Source: Nitrosomonas ureae (GTDB taxonomy: Bacteria; Pseudomonadota; Gammaproteobacteria; Burkholderiales; Nitrosomonadaceae). From it: a stretch of DNA of 64,000 nt. Positions 57,440 to 64,000 of this stretch are shown in pieces (positions within the stretch are counted from its first letter, which is position 1; each line of letters opens with the position of its first letter). The stretch is from NCBI RefSeq assembly GCF_900206265.1, contig NZ_LT907782.1, positions 1,426,001 to 1,490,000 on the forward strand, read 5' to 3'. The notes below the pieces were generated by a model. It was not told where the DNA came from. It did not search any database and saw only the letters and a program-made list of their open reading frames with translations. A program made the position numbers and the translations under genes.

Positions 57440-57907
57440 CTATTTCGCCGTTTCATTTTCGAACAATGCCACCCAGTCACCATATCCCTTCACTTGCAGA
57501 TCCTCCTTTTTGATGAATTTCAGCGCTGCGGAATTAATACAATATCGTCGGCCAGTAGGTGCTGGACCATCTTCAAAAACATGACCTAAATGACTATCTG
57601 CATATCGGCTACGAACTTCGGTGCGTGGCGTCCAGAGCTCATAATCGGTCTTGAATTGGATATACTGTTCACTTATCGGTTGATAAAAACTCGGCCAACC
57701 GGTGCCTGAGTCAAATTTATGAATCGACGCAAACAACGGTTCACCCGATACAATATCCACATAGATACCTTCGGTCATGTGATTCCAGAATTCATTCTGA
57801 AATGGCGGTTCGGTATCAGCGTGTTGCGTAACCTGAAATTGAAGTGCTGTTAAGTCATCTTTCAGTAATTCGGGATCTTTTTTAAAATTTTCATACGGAT
57901 TAGCCAT
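57440..57907 (-). CDS. msrB: Peptide-methionine (R)-S-oxide reductase
   Basis: An MsrB of about 155 residues. The fold motifs [30 protein letters not shown] and the catalytic Cys in [13 protein letters not shown] are present. The two zinc-binding Cys pairs of many MsrB proteins are absent ([13 protein letters not shown] and YADSHLGH), so this is the zinc-free form. The ATG at 57907 is preferred to a GTG at 57931 because AAGGG lies 9 bases upstream. It is divergent from the methyltransferase gene with a 30-base gap. Confidence 0.93.
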   Translation of the reverse strand: MANPYENFKKDPELLKDDLTALQFQVTQHADTEPPFQNEFWNHMTEGIYVDIVSGEPLFASIHKFDSGTGWPSFYQPISEQYIQFKTDYELWTPRTEVRSRYADSHLGHVFEDGPAPTGRRYCINSAALKFIKKEDLQVKGYGDWVALFENETAK

Positions 57908-57937
57908 TGTGGTTTTCCCTTTTCTGCTCACCTATTG

Positions 57938-59107
57938 ATGATGAAATTTATCGGTACAGTTACCCACTTATCGCAAAAAGGCCTCGGTGTTGTCAAAAAT
58001 GCCCAGAATAACATGTCCTACTTTGTTTATGGCACTTGGCCGGGCGATAGCGGCGAATTTGCTGTCATCAACAAGCCTCTCGGTAATAAGAAATTCGCCT
58101 ATGCCAAACTGCTGCATTTATTGAAACCCTCAATACATAGACAAATTCCCATTTGCCCGCACTTGAGTCAAGAAGAAAATGCCTGCACCGGTTGTCCTTG
58201 GATGATTGCCGATTATACAAGCCAACTTGAGCAAAAAAGAAATCGCTTTATATATGCGATGAAAAGAGTCGGATTTGACACTACGCAGCTTACTATCAAT
58301 CCTGTTCACCCTGCGCCACAATCTTATGGTTATCGCAATCGCTGTCAATTAAAAACCGATGGTGTGCAACTGGGCTTTGTGTCTGAAAACTCCTATCAAA
58401 TCGTACCGATCAAAGATTGCATTGTACTCAATGATACTTGCAGAAATTTATTAAAAACAGTCATCCAGCAGTTACCCAACGCGAACTGGCAAATTGATAA
58501 TGATCAAAATTGGAATTTCATCGAACTGGATGATGATATGCAAGCTAATGAAATTCTCATTAATCAGAAACGCCCTTTCAAACAAGGTAATACCTCGCAG
58601 AATGCATGGATGCAATCCTGGCTAAAAGAAAAACTGGTCAGCACCTCCTGTTCTGGCAAGGTGGTAGAATTATTCTGCGGCTCAGGTAATCTCACTCAAA
58701 TCATAGCCGAATCAAATTGCACCTCGATAATTGCATTGGAATCTGACGATAATGCAATTCAACAACTTAAAACAAGAAATTTCGATAAAGTAATACCTCA
58801 AAAATACAATCTATTTGATCCATTAGTCTGGAAGAAACTGCAACAGAAAATCAATGATGCAAAAATACTGGTACTCGACCCACCCCGTGCGGGATTAAAA
58901 AAACATAACGGATTCTTTAATGGATTCAGAACTCTAAAAACGATTATCTATTTCTCGTGCAACCCAGAAACTTTTGCGCGCGATGCTTGGTTTTTTTATC
59001 AGAACGGTTTTTTGATCGATGAAATTCAATTGATTGATTTGTTCCCCCACACACATCACGTTGAAATATTAGCTGTATTTAATCGACCTGAGCGATCGAA
59101 TATTTGA
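57938..59107 (+). CDS. TrmA/RlmCD-type 23S rRNA (uracil-C5)-methyltransferase
   Basis: A 389-residue iron-sulfur RNA methyltransferase. An N-terminal TRAM-like part (about 3-58), the cluster cysteines CPHLSQEENACTGC plus a fourth in VPIKDC, RNRCQLKTDGVQLGF, the SAM motif VVELFCGSGNLTQIIA, LVLDPPRAGLKKH and the catalytic Cys block YFSCNPETFARDAWFF are seen. It methylates a uridine in 23S rRNA (RlmC/RlmD type) or possibly another RNA; which site is not decided. The ATG at 57938 follows an in-frame TTG. Confidence 0.92.
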   Translation: MMKFIGTVTHLSQKGLGVVKNAQNNMSYFVYGTWPGDSGEFAVINKPLGNKKFAYAKLLHLLKPSIHRQIPICPHLSQEENACTGCPWMIADYTSQLEQKRNRFIYAMKRVGFDTTQLTINPVHPAPQSYGYRNRCQLKTDGVQLGFVSENSYQIVPIKDCIVLNDTCRNLLKTVIQQLPNANWQIDNDQNWNFIELDDDMQANEILINQKRPFKQGNTSQNAWMQSWLKEKLVSTSCSGKVVELFCGSGNLTQIIAESNCTSIIALESDDNAIQQLKTRNFDKVIPQKYNLFDPLVWKKLQQKINDAKILVLDPPRAGLKKHNGFFNGFRTLKTIIYFSCNPETFARDAWFFYQNGFLIDEIQLIDLFPHTHHVEILAVFNRPERSNI

Positions 59108-59249
59108 GTTCCGTTGGCGCTTCGCAAAACTCGTTGCAGCTTATCCCAGTTTGACGTTCGATAATCAGAATCAATCGGCTTGATGCCACCCTCCAACACT
59201 ATTATTGAGGTAACTCGGAACATAATAACTTCAAATCAACGGGGTAACG

Positions 59250-60785
59250 CTAAATATACGCAAGACCTGTTTGCATGAGCTCAGTTAAATGAATGTTTTG
59301 TGCATTCACCTCACTCTCCGCGGCCAGCATGGCTAAAGAACCGACTGATATCTCACCATTATCGAGCATATTGATATAGGGCGATTTATCGCTTTGTGTT
59401 GGAATGGTTCCGAAAAGATTTTGCCATAACAAAGTTACAATTTCCCCGTGATGAGTAAGGTTTGTAGCATTGATAGCAAATTCGCCTAACTGTTCGTAGC
59501 TTAAACCTTCATCAGCTTTGGTCAGACCGATCCCGGCGTATTCCTGATTGGCAACGCTGGAAGCGCCAAATACTGCACCCAGCAGCTTTGCAATCTCGCC
59601 TGCATGTCCACCTAGATCAAGTGCCAGTCCAGTATCGTCGAATTCTACGCGCTCAATATTCAAAAGTATGTCTTGATTAGCGGGATTGGTGTCAGCGGCG
59701 ATAAAGTAATGGTCGGAGGATTTACCGAATGTAAATTGATGGCGCGGAAATCCGATCACCACAGTATCTATTCCTTCTCCCCCATCCAGGCTATTGCTGG
59801 CGTTGTTACCTATGAATGTATCATTGCCTTGACCGCCAATAGCATTCTCAATCATCACATTATCAGCAATCCATATATTGTGAATGGGTGAACCGATATT
59901 TACGCCATTGGATTGCATATATACCGGCTGACCTATCTGCGATGCACTAGCCGGATTCAAATCAATCAAACTCGGGATTGCACCTGCGTACCGAAGGGTA
60001 TCGGAGGAACCACCTGCATCCCAGATGGTTTCGTGATAGGTGTTTGCATCATCGAAAGTGTAAGTATCATTGACAGCATGATAAAAATTGTTAAAACCAT
60101 ACAGAAATTGTATGGCGGAAATATCAAGCACCATCGGCGTTGTGGGATGAAAGGAAAATTCTGTACCTTCATTGCCCTCCAAGTTTGAGTAGGTATAACT
60201 CATGATAGTGTACCGGGTGTTATCCAGATCTCTTGGCAATCCAACTTTTGATGGATCATTAGGATCCGCAAACGGATGCTCGAGACCCAAAGCATGGCCA
60301 AGCTCATGTAAGATAGTTTCAAAAGAAATACTGCCTGGATTCCAATCCTGAAAACGAAGAAGACCTTTCGTGTTAATCCAAATATCGCCTGCCAGAGTGC
60401 TGGGACTGGGAAGATAAGTCCAAGCAAGGGTTGATTCATCCGGATCTTCCGTATAGGCTGCACGTATATCCCCCACTTCACTGGCTGTTTCCGCCACCTG
60501 CACAAAATTCAAATTAGCAACATTGGCCCATTGCTGTAACGCTCTCACAAAATTGATTTGATCTGCTGTGGTAAGCGGAACGAAGGCACTATTCCATGGC
60601 TCACCATCACCAAATTGAAAACCATATCCTCCCGAAAGCGAGGACCAAAATAATGGATTATCGCTAATTGGAAAGCTATATGAAATCGTTGTGCTTGCCC
60701 AACGAGAAATGCTCAATAGTGAGTCAATCGTATCATTGGCTGGATCAACATGAGTAATCTCACTGGAAGTAAAAGGTGATGGCAT
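59250..60785 (-). CDS. RTX-type metzincin metalloprotease
   Basis: A protein of about 511 residues without a Sec signal. The zinc site HELGHALGLEH (about residues 160-170 of this reading) and Met-turn TIMSYTYS identify a serralysin/M10-like metzincin. A short RTX block GNDTFIGNNASNSLDGGEGI follows. The C-terminal 110 residues (AKLLGAVFGASSVANQEYAG, then LWQNLFGTIPTQSDKSPYIN) match the DUF4214-like tail of the next gene. Type I secretion without signal peptide is likely; no T1SS gene is nearby. The start is uncertain: ATG 60785 or TTG 60809, neither with a good ribosome site. Confidence 0.85.
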   Translation of the reverse strand: MPSPFTSSEITHVDPANDTIDSLLSISRWASTTISYSFPISDNPLFWSSLSGGYGFQFGDGEPWNSAFVPLTTADQINFVRALQQWANVANLNFVQVAETASEVGDIRAAYTEDPDESTLAWTYLPSPSTLAGDIWINTKGLLRFQDWNPGSISFETILHELGHALGLEHPFADPNDPSKVGLPRDLDNTRYTIMSYTYSNLEGNEGTEFSFHPTTPMVLDISAIQFLYGFNNFYHAVNDTYTFDDANTYHETIWDAGGSSDTLRYAGAIPSLIDLNPASASQIGQPVYMQSNGVNIGSPIHNIWIADNVMIENAIGGQGNDTFIGNNASNSLDGGEGIDTVVIGFPRHQFTFGKSSDHYFIAADTNPANQDILLNIERVEFDDTGLALDLGGHAGEIAKLLGAVFGASSVANQEYAGIGLTKADEGLSYEQLGEFAINATNLTHHGEIVTLLWQNLFGTIPTQSDKSPYINMLDNGEISVGSLAMLAAESEVNAQNIHLTELMQTGLAYI

Positions 60786-60942
60786 TAATGAACTCGAATA
60801 ATGAATCAAATATCAGGGAAAGAAGCTATCCAATGCAGGATCTGGATTTAATCTATGAGTAATGATGTAAATTCCATCTCATGCCCCACTCGTTCAACAA
60901 AAAATAATAAGAAGCCATATTTATCCATTAATCATATTGTTA

Positions 60943-62709
60943 TCATACAAATTCCAGTCCTGTCGCCGCTAACCCGATGAGATCGATATTGCCGGCGTTG
61001 ATTGCCGAGTCGGCCGCCAGCATACCCAAACTGGATTGCGTGTAAATACCCTGCTGGAGTAGCTCCACATAATAATTCAAGTCGCCTAGCGATGGTGCAT
61101 TGCCTACGACATTGATATACAGCAAGTTAACAATATTATTATAGTTTGCATTCGCTCCTAGTTTGATACTTAAAGCCAATTCCATTAAACTGCCATAGCT
61201 CAATCCACCATCCAGCAATTCCAGCCCGATTCCCACATATTCTTTGTTTGCAATCGAAGCTGTACCAAATACTGCGCCAAGCGTTTTGGCAGCGATGCCG
61301 GCATTACCATCGACATCCAATGCAAGATTTACATCACTAAAGCTGATCCGTTCAATCTCTTTCAGCGTGTCAGTTCCTTCTATGCTTGCGTTATCGTGAA
61401 CGTTAACGCAGCTACTGGTGTTACGGGTAAGGGTAAAAGCATCGTGGCTACCGGCATAGATAGCTACATCAATGCCTTCTTGCCCATTGAGATTATCATC
61501 CCCACCGCTACCGTTTAAGCTATCGTTGCCTCCTCCACCCGTGAGAATGTCATCGCCATCTTCCCCATCAATCCTATTATCGAGTGAATTGCCAATAATC
61601 CGGTCGGCCGCTACTGAACCGGAAGCTTTCTCGTATTCTCCATAAAACCAGCGCAAATTGGCAGGATCCTTACCCAAGGAAACGGTATTTTGCACATCAA
61701 AGGTACTCACGGATACGCCGACTAAATGGGCAGCGCTCGTGATGTTAACTCCCATGTTCAGGTAAGCACCACCGGCATACTCTGATAGATCGATCGTATC
61801 TATACCGCCGGTATCGAAATAGGTTCGATATCCTGCCACACCTGCCGTGATCGTGTCATTGCTTAATCCGCTCGTTCCAGTTCCTTCACCATAAGCCTGT
61901 TGCAGTGCAATCACATCCAGAATCATCGGAGTATAGGCCTGAAAAATAACGCTTGAACCAGGTAACAAGGAATGCTGATTATCATACGACATGATCGTAA
62001 AATATTCCTTGTACATATCTTCCGCGCTGTTTATACGAAAGCCAAGCTGAGCAAATCCAAGATCTTTGGTAGCAGCGTAATCTGTGGTAATGATAGGTTT
62101 ACCGGTGCTGACGTTATATGTGCTATGAGGATGAGAAAGGCCTAGCGAGTGCCCCAATTCATGCACCAGAGTTTGCCGGGCTCGTGTATTTAAATCGAGT
62201 GTTAAGTCACCGTTGAATTTTGGAGCATAAACGTTAAGAAAAATATCATTTGCCCCTCCTGTATAGTTAAACAGAAAATTATCGGAATTCCCTCCGGAAA
62301 TTCCGGCAAAATTCACGTCCGAACGATAAATCCAGCCAATGTTGATATCGGAAACACCAGCCCTCCCAACGTCTTCAGGATTTGGCGTAACATCAATACT
62401 GCTGGTAAAGCTGTCATAGTCCCCTAACCACTGAAAAGTAATATTTGCAAATTGCGAGTAGGTTTGCAGAATAGCCTGAATATTATTCTCCATACGGGTG
62501 GTCCATGTAACCTCGTTCGTGCCACTCGTATAAAGTATTGGATTGAAACTGGAATAATTTGAATTCAGATAATCATCCCGGCTAAAATCATCCGAAACGG
62601 AAACGTGGATGGTACCTCCGAATTTGTAATTGGATAAGCCGAATGCATCAAAGTTGAACATGGCTTTAGTGATAGCAGTATCCGGTGTATAAGCAATATT
62701 GGTAGCCAT
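60943..62709 (-). CDS. RTX-type metzincin metalloprotease, larger paralogue
   Basis: A 588-residue relative of the neighbouring gene. Zinc site HELGHSLGLSH (183-193), Met-turn FTIMSYDNQHS, then several RTX nonapeptides (DGEDGDDILTGGGGNDSLNG, GGDDNLNGQEGID) that should bind Ca2+, and a C-terminal part AAKTLGAVFGTASIANKEYV then DLIGLAATGLEFV similar to the other protein. AAGGAG precedes the ATG. It would be exported by a type I system and mature by Ca2+ folding. The two genes are tandem, 157 bases apart, and arose by duplication. Confidence 0.9.
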   Translation of the reverse strand: MATNIAYTPDTAITKAMFNFDAFGLSNYKFGGTIHVSVSDDFSRDDYLNSNYSSFNPILYTSGTNEVTWTTRMENNIQAILQTYSQFANITFQWLGDYDSFTSSIDVTPNPEDVGRAGVSDINIGWIYRSDVNFAGISGGNSDNFLFNYTGGANDIFLNVYAPKFNGDLTLDLNTRARQTLVHELGHSLGLSHPHSTYNVSTGKPIITTDYAATKDLGFAQLGFRINSAEDMYKEYFTIMSYDNQHSLLPGSSVIFQAYTPMILDVIALQQAYGEGTGTSGLSNDTITAGVAGYRTYFDTGGIDTIDLSEYAGGAYLNMGVNITSAAHLVGVSVSTFDVQNTVSLGKDPANLRWFYGEYEKASGSVAADRIIGNSLDNRIDGEDGDDILTGGGGNDSLNGSGGDDNLNGQEGIDVAIYAGSHDAFTLTRNTSSCVNVHDNASIEGTDTLKEIERISFSDVNLALDVDGNAGIAAKTLGAVFGTASIANKEYVGIGLELLDGGLSYGSLMELALSIKLGANANYNNIVNLLYINVVGNAPSLGDLNYYVELLQQGIYTQSSLGMLAADSAINAGNIDLIGLAATGLEFV

Positions 62710-63034
62710 TTTTTCTCCTTTGCGACCTGATTTATCAAATCACAATCTGCACAACTAATTCAAGCACATAATGGCCGAAAACTTAAATCGCTCAATCGCA
62801 TTGTCGGAATTTTCAGCTATCTTGGCGAGAGCTTTCCTTGCTTCACTTGATAAATACACCTCAGTTTAGCTAAACGAAAAAAATCTCTCGGGCGATTTCA
62901 CAATAAATTCGAAGCTTATTTCCCGAAATTTATTACTTACCTACTTGCAAAAAATTATTGCGGATAATAAGTTTTGTCAGATTGCACAACTATCACTTCA
63001 TGCCGAATCGTTAAATTATATTTAATTAATCCGA
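62710..63034. other. Intergenic region between the metalloprotease and RoxA-like genes
   Basis: 325 A+T-rich bases, holding the promoter of the protease gene. No RNA gene or clear hairpin was found. Confidence 0.4.
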
Positions 63035-64000
63035 TCAATCTTTAATCACTTCCACATATCCATTGACATACCACTGATAAAGCACTTCTTCAGTTTCTTC
63101 ATCCATAGAGAGGGGGGGTAATATTTCTTGATCATTAGCCAGCTTAATCAACACATGATATGCATCATCACCAACTTCAAAAATTTCACCATTCATAAAT
63201 AACTTATTGACTCCACTTAACATTCTACTTTTTAAGTTAAGTTGAACACCATTCTTCATAATTTGCCGTAGAAATAAATCCGAACTCAAGGGATTCGTCG
63301 GCTGTTCAAAAAAAACATGAGGTTTGGGTTCTGAAAGATAAATACCCAGAAAGTTTTGAATATCGGTGCGATTCCATTTAATCTTTTTCAGAATTGAATC
63401 TACCTGAGACAGCATTGCCACATTGATTTCTGATGGATAAACTTGCAATCGCAAATCAGGATCCGAATACCTGCCTTCCACAGTTAAGCCATCTTGTAAA
63501 TAAATCAAAAATTGCATCATTAACTCATGATAACTGGGTGCACGGAACCCGATGGAATAAGTCATACAATCAGTTTCAGCGATACCGTTATGGGCATATT
63601 TGGGAGGCAAATAAAGCATATCTCCAACATTAAGCACCCATTCTTGTTCCGGCAAGAAATTTTTCAATATCCTAAGCGGAGCATCGACAATAAATTCATC
63701 ATCCTGTTGAGAGGATATTTGCCAGCGCCTGGATCCCATACCCTGCAACAGAAACACATCGTAAGAATCAAAATGCGGTCCGATTCCGCCACCTTTAGGC
63801 GCGTAACTCACCATCAAATCATCCAGGCGAGCATGGGGAATAAAGCAAAATTTTTTCAACAAATCACGAGCGGAAGGGAGAAAATGATTTACTTCCTGTA
63901 CCAGTAAAGTCCATTGCTTTTTAGGCAGCTTGGTAAAGTCATACTCATTTAAAGGGCCATGCTGGAGATGCCATTTTCCCTTTTTATGAATAACTAGACG
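63035..64000 (-). CDS. RoxA/YcfD-type ribosomal protein L16 arginine hydroxylase, start outside window
   Basis: A JmjC-fold Fe(II)/2-oxoglutarate oxygenase whose reading frame stays open to the window edge, so its N-terminus is missing. It reads KKQWTLLVQEVNHFLPSARD, ARLDDLMVSYAPKGGGIGPH, the iron-binding HFD in GPHFDSYDVFLLQG and the distal His in LPPKYAHNGIAE, followed by a cupin and winged-helix C-terminus ending YVNGYVEVIKD. The E. coli relative hydroxylates an arginine in ribosomal protein L16. An internal TTG at 63862 is not the start. Confidence 0.92.
   Translation of the reverse strand, partial: RLVIHKKGKWHLQHGPLNEYDFTKLPKKQWTLLVQEVNHFLPSARDLLKKFCFIPHARLDDLMVSYAPKGGGIGPHFDSYDVFLLQGMGSRRWQISSQQDDEFIVDAPLRILKNFLPEQEWVLNVGDMLYLPPKYAHNGIAETDCMTYSIGFRAPSYHELMMQFLIYLQDGLTVEGRYSDPDLRLQVYPSEINVAMLSQVDSILKKIKWNRTDIQNFLGIYLSEPKPHVFFEQPTNPLSSDLFLRQIMKNGVQLNLKSRMLSGVNKLFMNGEIFEVGDDAYHVLIKLANDQEILPPLSMDEETEEVLYQWYVNGYVEVIKD

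Overview
The window is a chromosomal segment of a betaproteobacterial ammonia oxidiser, most likely a Nitrosomonas species. The strongest evidence is a complete ammonia monooxygenase cluster on the minus strand (amoC-amoA-amoB, then amoE, amoD, copC and a copD-like gene, about 48.3-55.3 kb). A-T-rich DNA, betaproteobacterial gene order around lptD-surA-pdxA-rsmA and hisCBHAFIE-hinT-tatABC, and many decayed insertion sequences fit this. The organism assignment is inference from gene content; no database was consulted.

Layout. 0-2.3 kb: end of a MacA-like adaptor and a split MacB-like ABC exporter, then a tiny lipoprotein gene. 3.1-12.9 kb: an IS5-type transposase remnant, a Tat-exported PhoX-like protein, a small membrane protein, a sulfatase, an HDOD protein, a CHASE/PAS histidine kinase and a large secreted beta-propeller protein. 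12.9-25 kb is an accessory zone: a triple-hairpin repeat, remnants of at least four transposase genes (one IS carrying a MITE), a PII-like protein, a secreted barrel protein, tRNA-Asn, a TorF-like porin, and an ECF sigma / anti-sigma / subtilase operon. 25-37.5 kb is mostly core: a lipoprotein, rsmA-pdxA-surA-lptD, ubiquinone genes ubiC-ubiA-ubiD, a pteridine-reductase-like SDR and a MidA-type methyltransferase. 37.8-44.6 kb: histidine biosynthesis (hisH frameshifted), hinT and the Tat translocase. 45.4-48.1 kb: a copper P-type ATPase broken by two frameshifts and a CopZ-like chaperone. 48.3-55.9 kb: amo cluster and copper accessory genes. 56-64 kb: an NhaC antiporter, msrB, an rRNA uracil methyltransferase, two RTX/metzincin metalloproteases and the start-truncated end of a RoxA-type ribosomal oxygenase.

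How they work together. AmoCAB oxidises ammonia at copper sites. AmoE/AmoD, CopC, the CopD fusion, the copper ATPase and CopZ form a copper-handling neighbourhood around it. The Tat operon can export the PhoX-like protein encoded elsewhere in the window. The ECF sigma, its zinc anti-sigma and the adjacent secreted protease look like one regulatory unit.

The most unusual signals are: the sigma/anti-sigma/subtilase operon, whose anti-sigma and protease seem to share a prodomain-like fold and whose protease lacks the usual oxyanion Asn; the CopD-cytochrome c-redoxin fusion with no cysteine in the redoxin part; a MITE whose removal restores a transposase reading frame; the triple-hairpin element near 13.1 kb; and one-base frameshifts in hisH and copA, which are either real decay or assembly errors.
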